This document shows, one piece after another, positions 26,151 to 34,829 of a DNA stretch of 64,000 bases. Made by a program: the position numbers and the translations under genes. The stretch spans positions 2,046,001-2,110,000 of the forward strand of contig NZ_CP049156.1 in the NCBI RefSeq assembly GCF_011493005.1. The letters run 5' to 3'. The notes beneath the pieces are model-generated. The model was not told the DNA's origin, searched no databases, and saw only the letters and a program-made list of their open reading frames with translations. Origin of the DNA: Caballeronia sp. SBC1 (lineage in GTDB: Bacteria > Pseudomonadota > Gammaproteobacteria > Burkholderiales > Burkholderiaceae). Numbering within the stretch: the stretch's first letter is position 1; the number at the start of each line of letters is the position of its first letter.

Positions 26151-27239
26151 ATGAGTGGCGGTTTCCCGCTTCGAGCGTACGAATGGCACTGGCGAACAGT
26201 GGCCCGGACGCTTGCAATCCTCCTTGTCCTGGCGGTCATGTCGGGATGCAGCCTGTTCCCGCATCAAGCGCCCGCGCCGATCGTCGACTTGTCGACGCCG
26301 CAACCGCCCGTCGTGCCCGAGGTCGTGGAGCCGGAAGAGCCGGCATCGGCGCCGGTTGCCGCGCAGCCCCCTGTCGAGCCCAAAGTGCCGCACCCCGCAC
26401 CCAAACGGCGTGTGTTTGTGCCGAAAAAACCACCGCCGCCACCGCCGCCGCCCGTGGAAGAAAAAGCGCCGCCGACGCCGCCTCCGTTGCTCACCACGCG
26501 CATCATGCAGCACGAGCAAGTGCGCGGTTTGCTCGACAGCGAGATCCAGCGTCCGGACGGCAAGGTGATCGGCCGAGCGGTGGACATGTACGCCGATGCC
26601 ACCGGCAAGCCGAAGATCATGATCGTGAACCTGGCGGGTTTCCTGGGCGTGGGAGACCGCAAGGTGACCTTCCCGTGGACCGCGTTCCGCTTCAATCCGG
26701 CCACGAAAAAAGCGCCCATCACGTTCGCGCTGCCAACGCCCGGCAGCAATGCGGCATCGAATGCGGCAAAGGTGAAAACTCAGGACGCGTCGGCACGACC
26801 GGGTTCAGTCAACGACATTCCGCCGACGCTCGCTCAACTCATCGACTCCAATGTCTCGCAGAAAAGCGGCGCGCGGATGGGCCGCGTAGTCGACGTGCTG
26901 ATCGATGCCGATGCGCAACCCCAGGCGCTCGTGATCGATCTCTCCGATTCCCTCGCCGCCGACAAGCGGCAAGTGGCCGCGAACTGGCCCGACCTGCATG
27001 TGGTCTCGCGCAACAAGGTAATGCAATTGCAACTGGATTTCACCGACGCACAGATCAAGGCCGCGCCAACTTACTCGCCCGATCAGCCGATCAAGATCGT
27101 TTCGCCCGTCGTCCCGCCACCGGAACCCGCCGCGTCGCCTGAGCCCGCTTCTGCTCCGGCCGTGGCTACGGCCTCCTCCGGCCCGGGGTCGGGTGCGAAA
27201 GCCAGTGCGGCAGCCGTTGCGCGCCCCTCGAAACAATGA
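26151..27239 (+). CDS. Lipoprotein with two PRC-barrel domains
   Basis: A 362-residue protein. An N-terminal hydrophobic stretch (LAILLVLAVMSGC) ends in a lipobox-like MSG-C33, so it is probably a lipoprotein. Residues about 40-115 are a Pro/Val/Pro-rich linker, including PKKPPPPPPPPVEEK. Two PRC-barrel-like modules follow: GLLDSEIQRPDGKVIGRAVD (about 125-185) and SNVSQKSGARMGRVVDVLID (about 240-300), each a small beta-barrel with a G(x)VVD-type strand. The tail is Pro/Ala/Ser-rich. PRC barrels usually act in protein or RNA binding in the cytosol, and an exported pair is less common. An MFS gene follows 14 bases later and may be co-transcribed. Confidence 0.8.
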   Translation: MSGGFPLRAYEWHWRTVARTLAILLVLAVMSGCSLFPHQAPAPIVDLSTPQPPVVPEVVEPEEPASAPVAAQPPVEPKVPHPAPKRRVFVPKKPPPPPPPPVEEKAPPTPPPLLTTRIMQHEQVRGLLDSEIQRPDGKVIGRAVDMYADATGKPKIMIVNLAGFLGVGDRKVTFPWTAFRFNPATKKAPITFALPTPGSNAASNAAKVKTQDASARPGSVNDIPPTLAQLIDSNVSQKSGARMGRVVDVLIDADAQPQALVIDLSDSLAADKRQVAANWPDLHVVSRNKVMQLQLDFTDAQIKAAPTYSPDQPIKIVSPVVPPPEPAASPEPASAPAVATASSGPGSGAKASAAAVARPSKQ

Positions 27240-27253
27240 GGACGATCTGAAAT

Positions 27254-28537
27254 ATGGGAATTGCACGAAGTCTGCGCGCGCTCGATTGGCTGAACTTCTT
27301 TGTCGCGAATGTGCAGACCGGCTTTGGGCCGTTCATCGCTTCCTATCTCGCCGCGAACAAATGGACGCAAGGCGAGATCGGGCTGATGCTGAGCGTCGGC
27401 ACGATCAGCGCGATGGCGAGCCAGTTGCCGGCCGGCGCGCTCGTCGATGCGTTGCGCAACAAGAAAGGCGCTGCTGCCGCCGCAATCATCGCGATCATTG
27501 TGGCCGCGCTGTTGCTCGGCGCGAGCCCGACGTTTGTCGTCGTATTCGCGGCCGAAGTGCTGCACGGCTTTGCGAGTTGCATGCTCGTGCCCGCAATGGC
27601 CGCGATCTCGCTCGCGCTTGTCTCACGCGCCGATCTCGGCGACCGCCTTGGGCGAAATGCGCGCTGGGCATCGATCGGCAGCGCGCTGACGGCGGGGTTG
27701 ATGGGGGTGTTCGGCGAGTACCTGTCGCTGCGATCGGTGTTCTTCTTGACGGCGGCGCTGGCGTTGCCCGCGCTCGTCGCGCTGAACATGATCCATCACG
27801 AGATGGCGCCTGTCGTGCCGCGCATGAAAAAAGCCGCGGCGAAGGCGGGGGCAAGTCTCGCTCAAGCGGTGAGCGCGGCCGGGGCCGAGCGGCCTGAGAG
27901 CCTGCGCGATCTGCTGCGTGATCCGCGGCTCTTGACCTTCGCGGCGTGCGTGGTGTTGTTTCACTTGTCGAATGCGGCCATGCTGAATCTCGCCGCCGGC
28001 GAAGTCACCGCGCACATGGGCGACAACGTTCAACTCGTGATCGCGGCGTGCATTATCGTGCCGCAGTTCATTGTGGCGGGGTTGTCGCCGTGGGTCGGGC
28101 GGCAGGCGCAAAGCTGGGGACGCCGGCCCGTGCTGATCATCGGCTTCTCGGCGCTGCCGTTACGCGCACTGCTGTTCGCCGCCGCGAGCAGCGCGGCCAG
28201 CCCTTACCTGTTGGTGCCGGTGCAGATGCTCGACGGTATCAGCGGCGCCGTGTTTGGCGTGATGCTGCCGCTGATTGCAGCCGACGTGGCCGGCGGCAAG
28301 GGCCGGTACAACTTGTGTATTGGATTCTTTGGGTTGGCAGCGGGCGTTGGGGCGACGCTGAGCACGGCGATTGCCGGGTTCGTGGCGGACAAGTTCGGCG
28401 TGAACACCAGCTTTTTTGGACTTGCCGCAGCCGGTGCACTGGCCGTGGCGTTGGTATGGCTCGCGATGCCGGAAACCCGCGATGCCGCCGCTAACGAAGC
28501 AGCCGCCAAGGAGAAGGAAGCGACCCCGGCGGTTTGA
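27254..28537 (+). CDS. MFS transporter
   Basis: A 427-residue, twelve-helix major facilitator superfamily carrier. The loop after helix 2 reads GALVDALRNKKG, in the position of the MFS signature, and a central loop near residues 185-215 (MKKAAAKAGASLAQAVSAAG) separates the two halves. The second half has a matching PWVGRQAQSWGRRPVL loop. A GAGGACG ribosome site precedes the ATG. It lies 14 bases after the PRC-barrel gene. The substrate is not predictable; drug efflux or organic solute transport are possible. Confidence 0.88.
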   Translation: MGIARSLRALDWLNFFVANVQTGFGPFIASYLAANKWTQGEIGLMLSVGTISAMASQLPAGALVDALRNKKGAAAAAIIAIIVAALLLGASPTFVVVFAAEVLHGFASCMLVPAMAAISLALVSRADLGDRLGRNARWASIGSALTAGLMGVFGEYLSLRSVFFLTAALALPALVALNMIHHEMAPVVPRMKKAAAKAGASLAQAVSAAGAERPESLRDLLRDPRLLTFAACVVLFHLSNAAMLNLAAGEVTAHMGDNVQLVIAACIIVPQFIVAGLSPWVGRQAQSWGRRPVLIIGFSALPLRALLFAAASSAASPYLLVPVQMLDGISGAVFGVMLPLIAADVAGGKGRYNLCIGFFGLAAGVGATLSTAIAGFVADKFGVNTSFFGLAAAGALAVALVWLAMPETRDAAANEAAAKEKEATPAV

Positions 28538-28592
28538 CGAGCTTGAGTGAGCTTGAGCGCGCAGATAGAACGCGCCGCGCTTGGGGCAAGAT

Positions 28593-29804
28593 TCAGCCCA
28601 GCGCGTGCTCATGTTGCAATACGACCTGCGATGCCAGCCACGCATCGATCTGGTCGTCTGAAAATCCATACTCGCCTAGCACGTCGATCGTGTGTTCGCC
28701 CAGCATGGGCGGTGGCATGCGAACCGAACCTTCGGTCATCTCGCTCATCCTGATCGCGCTCGCCACCTGCTTGAGCTGGCCTATCGTGCCGTGTGCGACT
28801 TCCTCGACCAGTCCGCAATGCATCACCTGCGGATCTGCAAACACGTCCGCGAGGTTGTTGATGGGACCTGCCGGAATGCCGAGCCGTCTCAGATCAGCGG
28901 TCCAATCGGCGCGTGTGCGCGTGCGCAGTTTTGTATCGATGATCTCTTTGAGCACCTCCCGGTGCTGCATGCGCTGCTCGTTGGTGACAAAACGCGGGTC
29001 GGACATGGTGTGCTCGAGCCCAAGCAGTTCGCAGAGCTTGACCCACATGTCCGGCGTGCCCGGCGCCAGGTTCAGCGCGCCGTCCTGCGCCTCGAATACT
29101 CCGTACGGCGCGATCACCGGATGATGATTGCCGGTCGGCTCGGGTATTTCGCCCGCGCTCAGATAGCGTTGACCTTGCACGCCCAGCATGGCGACCAGTC
29201 CCGACAAAAGTGAACTCTCCACGCGCTGCCCACGTCCGGTCTGTTGCCGGGAGAGCAGCGCGGCAAGGACGCCCATGGCGGTCCACATGCCGGCCGTCAT
29301 GTCGCCGATCGCAATGCCCACACGCGTGGGCCCGGCGTCGGGCATGCCCGTCAGGCTCATGATGCCCGTGTACCCTTGCGCGACCTGATCGAAACCGGGC
29401 CACAACGCGGCCGGCCCCGTGCGGCCATAGCCGGTAATATTGCCGTAGACGAGCCTTGGGTTAAGCGCCGACAGCGTCTCGTACCCTAGTCCCATGCTTT
29501 CCATCGTGCCGGTCTTGAAGTTTTCCAGGACCACGTCGGCGGAAATGGCCATGTTGCGCAGCAGCTCGAGCGCGGCGGGCTTGCGAAAATCCACCGCCAT
29601 GCCCCGCTTATTCCGATTGCACGACAGGTAGTAAGCGCTGATGCCGCCGGCAAACGGTCCCCAGGTCCTGACCATGTCGCCACTCGGCGCGGGCTCCACC
29701 TTGATTACGTCTGCACCGAGATCGCCGAGGATCATCGAACAAAACGGACCCGCGAGCGCGCGAGTAAGATCCAGCACCTTGATTCCCTGCAACGGCAATG
29801 CCAT
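28593..29804 (-). CDS. CaiB/BaiF-family (family III) CoA-transferase
   Basis: A 403-residue enzyme that moves CoA between acyl donors and a carboxylic acid. The N-terminus IKVLDLTRALAGPFCSMILGDLGADVIKVE is characteristic, and the catalytic Asp is D168 in AIGDMTAG, which forms the aspartyl anhydride. GGGDMVR-type CoA loop residues are seen at 41-46. GGAGGGG lies before the ATG. It is downstream of a LysR gene on the same strand (194-base gap) and opposite an MFS/crotonase operon. Together they suggest uptake, CoA activation and processing of a small carboxylic acid. Confidence 0.92.
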   Translation of the reverse strand: MALPLQGIKVLDLTRALAGPFCSMILGDLGADVIKVEPAPSGDMVRTWGPFAGGISAYYLSCNRNKRGMAVDFRKPAALELLRNMAISADVVLENFKTGTMESMGLGYETLSALNPRLVYGNITGYGRTGPAALWPGFDQVAQGYTGIMSLTGMPDAGPTRVGIAIGDMTAGMWTAMGVLAALLSRQQTGRGQRVESSLLSGLVAMLGVQGQRYLSAGEIPEPTGNHHPVIAPYGVFEAQDGALNLAPGTPDMWVKLCELLGLEHTMSDPRFVTNEQRMQHREVLKEIIDTKLRTRTRADWTADLRRLGIPAGPINNLADVFADPQVMHCGLVEEVAHGTIGQLKQVASAIRMSEMTEGSVRMPPPMLGEHTIDVLGEYGFSDDQIDAWLASQVVLQHEHALG

Positions 29805-29998
29805 GTCCCCTCCGGATATCTACTTGTGAGTGCGCTGGTTTCGTCGATGTTTTTATCGACCAGCACACGATTGAAGCGCACAAGATAGACGGCCGTCGCG
29901 TAGATGAAAAATACGGATTGACGATGGATCAATCACATTGCGGTATGGAGCTGAAGCGCCGGGACAGTGCCGCACACCAGCCCGCTAGAACGGATGCT

Positions 29999-30940
29999 TC
30001 AGGTTTCGTCCAGCGCGGCCAGACTGCGAGCGCCCAGCCATGCGCCCGGCAGGAGACGGCGCTGCACGTCCTGGATGATCAGCCCCTGCACGATCTCGCC
30101 CGCCGGCGTAAGCGGCAGTGTTTCCGCATGACACAGCCACAGGTCCCGTTGCCATTCGTCACCGTCGAGCGGCGTGGCGATCAGCCGGCCGGACGCGACC
30201 TGTTCATGCACGGCGGACCAGGGCAATACGGTCGCGCCCACGCCTCGCTCGACCCATGAAACCAGCATGGACGTGGAGTTGACGACCGCGACGAGGTTGT
30301 AGTCGAGTTGCGCGGCCGCGAAGGCCCGATCCAGTTTTGTCCGGACAATATTCGGCGGGCTGATCAGCACCAGCGGCAGCCGCGCCAGTTCGGCGAGGCT
30401 GCATGTGGCGCCTATCCCCGCCATGTCCGGATGACGAATGAGGAACAACTGTTCGTTGAGCAACGGCGTGCGCGTGAGCCCGCGTACCGGCTGGTCGAGT
30501 ACGACTACAGCCAGATCCACCCGGCCCAGCAAAACCAGTCCGTATAGTTCCGACGACGAACTCTCCGTCAGCTCCAGGATGATGCCCGGGTAGTGAGCGC
30601 GAAGCTCCTGAACTACGTCGATTGCAATCAGGTGCGCGGTGCTGTGAGGCATGCCGACCACAACCGTCCCGTTCGGCTGGCGCGCGTGCTGCGAGAGCAG
30701 CAGCTTCGTGTTGTCGGCCTGACGCACGAGACCTTTGGCATGCCGGTAAAGCAACTCCCCCGAGGGCGTCACCTTCACACCCTGCACGCTGCGGCTGAAC
30801 AGGCGCACGCCCAGCTCTTCTTCCAGGTTCTTGATATGCAGGCTCAACGCGGGCTGCGCGATACATAAGGTCTCGGCTGCGCGCGTAATGCTCCCTGACT
30901 CCACGATCGACAGGAAATACCGCAACTGCTTCAGGTCCAT
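29999..30940 (-). CDS. LysR-family regulator of the CoA-transferase/MFS locus
   Basis: A 313-residue LysR regulator. The winged helix-turn-helix is MDLKQLRYFLSIVESGSITRAAETLCIAQPALSLHIKNLEEELGVRL-like (residues 1-47), followed by a type 2 periplasmic-binding-protein-like effector domain (about 90-295). The start is supported by GAGGGAG. It is divergent from the MFS gene, with a LysR-type dyad in the 164-base gap, and upstream of the CoA-transferase gene, so it likely controls both sides. The effector is probably the transported acid or its CoA ester. Confidence 0.92.
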   Translation of the reverse strand: MDLKQLRYFLSIVESGSITRAAETLCIAQPALSLHIKNLEEELGVRLFSRSVQGVKVTPSGELLYRHAKGLVRQADNTKLLLSQHARQPNGTVVVGMPHSTAHLIAIDVVQELRAHYPGIILELTESSSSELYGLVLLGRVDLAVVVLDQPVRGLTRTPLLNEQLFLIRHPDMAGIGATCSLAELARLPLVLISPPNIVRTKLDRAFAAAQLDYNLVAVVNSTSMLVSWVERGVGATVLPWSAVHEQVASGRLIATPLDGDEWQRDLWLCHAETLPLTPAGEIVQGLIIQDVQRRLLPGAWLGARSLAALDET

Positions 30941-30963
30941 CGATCACTCCCTCGACTCCATCG

Positions 30964-30985
30964 TCCATAACAAAATCACTATGGA
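30964..30985. promoter_or_regulatory. LysR-type operator dyad
   Basis: TCCATA, ten bases, TATGGA: perfect 6-bp arms in the T-N11-A style, placed 24 bases upstream of the LysR start and about 120 bases before the divergent MFS gene. It is the likely recognition site for the adjacent LysR protein. Confidence 0.65.
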
Positions 30986-31104
30986 TGGATCGTAATTCAA
31001 TATTTCCACGATGTCGCGCGCGCCGCTTATATTGCCCCTGGGCCGATGCAAGGACGTCTCTGCGCCGCTGCACGGACCCGATAAAAATAGCAAAGGAGAC
31101 AGGA

Positions 31105-32418
31105 GTGAACACATCGAGTCGCGCCATTGGCGAAGTGCTGCCGCTTAAAACGAGGCTCAATCGCGAGCAGATCATCGGGTTCTGGGCGGCATGGTCGGGG
31201 TGGACGCTCGATGGCATGGACTCCGTGATTTTTGCGCTGGTGCTCGTGCCGGCGTTGAAGGAGTTGCTGCCGTTGTCGGGCTTTGCGGCTACGCCGGGCG
31301 TTATCGGCCTGGCCGGGTCGCTGATGTTTGCGTTGTTCCTGGTGGGCTGGGGTTTCTCGTACATCTGGGGGCCGCTTGCGGACCGCTTCGGCCGGGTACG
31401 CGTACTTGCCGCCACCACGCTGTTCTATGCGGTTTTTACAGGACTCGCGGCTGTCTCGCATAACGTCTGGGAGCTCGCGATCTTTCGTTTTCTTGCGGGA
31501 GTCGGCGTGGGCGGCGAGTGGGCGCTGGCCGGTACCTATGTGGCGGAAGCGTGGCCCGAAGACCGGCGGCGAGCCGGCGCGGGATATCTTCAAACAGGGT
31601 ATTACGCAGGATTTTTCCTCGCCTCGGCGCTCAACTACACCATCGGTACGCACTATGGCTGGCGTGTCATGTTCCTGTGCGGCTTGCTCCCCGTCGTGGT
31701 TGCGCTGTACACCCTGCTCAAGGTTCGCGAACCGCGCAAATGGAAACGCACGCATGGCGACGCGCCCGCTTCGGCACCTAGCAAGGGGCCTTTACGCGAT
31801 ATTTTCTCCAAGCCCTACAGGCAGCGGACGATCGTTAATTCAGTGCTGGTGACTGTCGCCATTCTCGGGCTCTGGGGCGGCTCGATCTATCTGCCGACAG
31901 CCGTCATCCAGTTGGCGGAGCGGCAAGGATTCGACGCCATCACCGCAATCAAACTGGCCTCCGCGACCACGGCCATTTATTCGATCGGCACGATTATTGG
32001 TTGCTTGATATTGCCCTTTCTCGCCGATCGATATGGTCGCCGCCCTACGCTCGCCGCTTATTACGCAACGGCCGCGCTGTTCCTGGTTGCAGGATTTGGC
32101 TGGGCGTTCTACCTTCATTCAGGACTCTTTCCGTTCATGGCGCTGTCGTTTTTCATCGGCCTGGGCGGGGGTAACGCGGCCATGTATGCGCTATGGCTAC
32201 CCGAGCAGTATCCGACCTCGATCCGCGCTACCGCATTTGCTTTTTCGACATCGATAGGACGGTTTTTCGCAGCGGGCGTCAGCCTTTGCCTGGGCGTCGC
32301 GGTGAGCCATTTTGGAACGCTCGGCATACCTATTGCATTGACCGCATCCATATTCGTTGTTGGAATCATCACGCTGCGATGGGCAATTGAAACACGCGGC
32401 GCACCCTTGCCCGACTGA
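31105..32418 (+). CDS. MFS organic acid transporter (AAHS-like)
   Basis: A 437-residue twelve-helix transporter resembling the aromatic-acid/H+ and related sialate/metabolite symporters. Helix 1 carries WSGWTLDGMDSVIFALVL (the acidic DGMD motif of this group), and the first signature loop is WGPLADRFGRVRVL. The second-half signature is LADRYGRRPTL. The start is a GTG at 31105 with AGGAG about 8 bases upstream; the longer frame to 30985 crosses the operator and is rejected. It is followed 21 bases later by the crotonase gene. Confidence 0.9.
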   Translation: MNTSSRAIGEVLPLKTRLNREQIIGFWAAWSGWTLDGMDSVIFALVLVPALKELLPLSGFAATPGVIGLAGSLMFALFLVGWGFSYIWGPLADRFGRVRVLAATTLFYAVFTGLAAVSHNVWELAIFRFLAGVGVGGEWALAGTYVAEAWPEDRRRAGAGYLQTGYYAGFFLASALNYTIGTHYGWRVMFLCGLLPVVVALYTLLKVREPRKWKRTHGDAPASAPSKGPLRDIFSKPYRQRTIVNSVLVTVAILGLWGGSIYLPTAVIQLAERQGFDAITAIKLASATTAIYSIGTIIGCLILPFLADRYGRRPTLAAYYATAALFLVAGFGWAFYLHSGLFPFMALSFFIGLGGGNAAMYALWLPEQYPTSIRATAFAFSTSIGRFFAAGVSLCLGVAVSHFGTLGIPIALTASIFVVGIITLRWAIETRGAPLPD

Positions 32419-32439
32419 TCTTTGGCACACTGAAAAAAC

Positions 32440-33183
32440 ATGACGAATACCAGCACCACCTCAGGCTTTTCCTGTTCGCGGCACGAGGGCGTTGTCACGA
32501 TCCAGCTCACGCGTGTTGAGCAACATAACCGTATCGATCCCGCCGATCTGGCCGGACTCCGCGAAACGATTGCATCGGCGGCAAACGATGAAACCGCCAT
32601 AGCACTGGTCGTCACAGGAACCGGCTCGACCACGTTCAGTTCGGGTTATACGTTGTCGGCGCTGGCCGAGGGCAATATCGACGATTCGTTCGAAAGCTTC
32701 CTGAACGAGCTGGAAGCCTGCCCGTTGCCCACGGTCTGCGCGCTCAACGGCAGCGTGTATGGCGGTGCAACGGATCTTGCGCTGTGCTGCGATGTGCGCA
32801 TCGGCGTAGAGGGCACGCGCATGTTCATGCCGGCCGCGCGCATTGGTTTGCATTATTACCCCGACGGCATGCGTCGATACGTCCGTGAGTTGGGGCTTGC
32901 TCAGGCAAAGCGGCTCTTTCTTACGGGCATGACACTGCACGCGCCCGAGATGCTGTGCATCGGCTTCCTGACCGAGCTCGTCAAACCCGAGCAACTGAAC
33001 TCGCGCACGGCAGAATACATCGATGCACTTCGCGCTTGCGTGCCAGAAACCGTGCGGTCAATGAAGCGTCAACTGACCGCTATCGCCGAGGGCGACGCCA
33101 CGCTCAGCGCAGACCGAACCGCGTATGAGCGTTCGCTTCAAAGTCCGGTTATCGCTGAACGCATCAAGCAGCGCCGGGCCTGA
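32440..33183 (+). CDS. Crotonase-superfamily protein, resembling methylmalonyl-CoA decarboxylase
   Basis: A 247-residue crotonase-fold protein acting on an acyl-CoA. The CoA/oxyanion-hole regions FSSGYTLSAL (66-75) and LNGSVYGGATDLAL (102-115) are present. Classical enoyl-CoA hydratases need two Glu; here the first position is Asp (D112) and the second is Ala (about A132). The pattern GSVYGGA...F.MP....GLHYY aligns better with E. coli YgfG (ScpB), and Y139 falls where YgfG has its key Tyr140, although YgfG His66 is Tyr70 here. A decarboxylase or isomerase role is more likely than hydration. It ends one base from the convergent oxidoreductase. Confidence 0.82.
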   Translation: MTNTSTTSGFSCSRHEGVVTIQLTRVEQHNRIDPADLAGLRETIASAANDETAIALVVTGTGSTTFSSGYTLSALAEGNIDDSFESFLNELEACPLPTVCALNGSVYGGATDLALCCDVRIGVEGTRMFMPAARIGLHYYPDGMRRYVRELGLAQAKRLFLTGMTLHAPEMLCIGFLTELVKPEQLNSRTAEYIDALRACVPETVRSMKRQLTAIAEGDATLSADRTAYERSLQSPVIAERIKQRRA

Positions 33184-33184
33184 A

Positions 33185-34582
33185 TCATTTCAACGGTTCA
33201 AGCATGCCCAGCAACGTGGGAATCAACTCGCTGACGGTCGGATGAATATGCATCGCGCGTTGCAGCGTGGTGTACGGCGCATCGGCATTCATGATGTCGA
33301 TGAACGTATGAATGGCTTCATCGGCCTCAATACCGAGCATGGCCGCGCCGAGGATCTTCTTCGTTTCGGCATCGACCAGCACCTTCATGAAGCCGTCCGT
33401 CTCGCCGCGTTCGCGTGCCCGGCCGACGCGCGACATCGGCATGGTCGCGATCAGCGCGCTCCGTCCGTCCTTGCGAGCTTCCGTCTCGCTCATGCCCACG
33501 CGCGCGAACGGCGGATCGACGAAAACGGCGTAACACATGATGCGCGAATCCACGCTCCGTTTTTCTCGGTCCACCACATTCGACGCGATGATTTCATAAT
33601 CGTTGTACGACGTATGCGTGAATGCGCCGCGTCCATTGACGTCACCGAGCGCCCAGACGCCTTCGATCGGGGTACGAAGCTCTCCATCCACATCGATCAA
33701 ACCGTGCTTGTTCAACACGATGCCAGCCGCCTCCAACCCAAGGTCATCGGTGTTTGGCGTGCGCCCCGTCGCGAACAGCAAATGCGACGCATCAATGTGC
33801 TTCTGGTCCTTCAGCGTGATCCGAATCCCCTTGCCTGCCGGTTCGAGCTTCGACGCCTCGGTGTTGAATAAAAACTCCACGCCCTCCCGCGACATGACCT
33901 TCTGGATCTGAACAGCAAAGTCCTTGTCCTCACGCGCCAGTATGCGATCGCCTCTCACGAGCACGGTCACGCGACTGCCGAAACGCCGGAACATCTGCGC
34001 GAATTCCAGTGCGATATAACTTCCGCCGACAATCGCCAGATGCTCCGGCAACTCGGTCAATTCGAGGATGGTGCTATTCGTAAGATGTGAAACACTGGCC
34101 AGCCCTTCGACTTCGGGCACGGTTGCACGCGTGCCCGTATTGATGAAGATTGCGTCCGCGTCGATCTCTTGTTGCTGGCCGTCGGGGCCTGTCACGCTGA
34201 TCGAATGTGTCCCTGTGAACCGGCCGTGACCATTGAACACCGTCACGCCTTGCGTGCTGCGCAACCATTTCTCCACGCCGTTGCGTGACTGCGCGATCAC
34301 ATCGTCCTTGCGCGCCTTGACCCGTGCCAGATCCACCCGCACCTCGCCTTCCACGATCACGCCGTAGTCGTCCGCATGACGCGCGACGTGCGCCGCCCGC
34401 GCGCTTGCCACGTAGGTCTTGGTCGGCGTGCAGCCCACGTTCACGCAGGTGCCGCCGAACAAATGCCGTTCGATCACGGCGGTCCGCCGGCCGCTCTCGG
34501 CCAACTTGACGGCCAGCGGACCACCGCCCTGTCCGGTGCCGATCACGATAGCGTCGAAGTGCTGCGACATCTGCTGTGACAT
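33185..34582 (-). CDS. FAD-dependent pyridine nucleotide-disulfide oxidoreductase (mercuric reductase-like)
   Basis: A 465-residue flavoprotein with FAD motif VIGTGQGGGPLA (13-24), redox-active disulfide C46-VNVG-C51, NAD(P) motif IVGGSYIALEFAQ (about 184-196), FAD motif VWALGDVNG, and the C-terminal dimerisation domain with HIHPTVSE, whose His-Glu pair acts as base. This is the layout of the lipoamide dehydrogenase/mercuric reductase family. The extra N-terminal heavy-metal domain and the C-terminal Cys pair of true MerA are absent, so mercury reduction is unlikely; soluble quinone or other reductase roles have been suggested for relatives. It has no lipoamide-complex neighbours. Confidence 0.87.
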   Translation of the reverse strand: MSQQMSQHFDAIVIGTGQGGGPLAVKLAESGRRTAVIERHLFGGTCVNVGCTPTKTYVASARAAHVARHADDYGVIVEGEVRVDLARVKARKDDVIAQSRNGVEKWLRSTQGVTVFNGHGRFTGTHSISVTGPDGQQQEIDADAIFINTGTRATVPEVEGLASVSHLTNSTILELTELPEHLAIVGGSYIALEFAQMFRRFGSRVTVLVRGDRILAREDKDFAVQIQKVMSREGVEFLFNTEASKLEPAGKGIRITLKDQKHIDASHLLFATGRTPNTDDLGLEAAGIVLNKHGLIDVDGELRTPIEGVWALGDVNGRGAFTHTSYNDYEIIASNVVDREKRSVDSRIMCYAVFVDPPFARVGMSETEARKDGRSALIATMPMSRVGRARERGETDGFMKVLVDAETKKILGAAMLGIEADEAIHTFIDIMNADAPYTTLQRAMHIHPTVSELIPTLLGMLEPLK

Positions 34583-34829
34583 GCGAGTCTCCCAGTGAAT
34601 GGTCAGGCCAAATCAACGTGGAACAGTGAATAACAGTGAACAAACAGGGCGTTTTTGCATGGTAGTTCGCCGTCAGCTATCGCGCCACATCAATACGCTC
34701 GCCTTTCAGTGCGTTTTCCGCATGGGCGGGTCGAGTTTTAATCGCTTGTGGCCGAGTGTCACGCCCGATAAAACTACCGCCATTCACGTCGCGGATAACC
34801 GCGGCGCTTCACCTTTCCTGGCAATCACG

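Noticed and set aside
33185..34582. Mercuric reductase (merA) call
   Set aside because: The protein lacks the heavy-metal-associated N-terminal domain and the C-terminal Cys pair, and there are no mer genes nearby.
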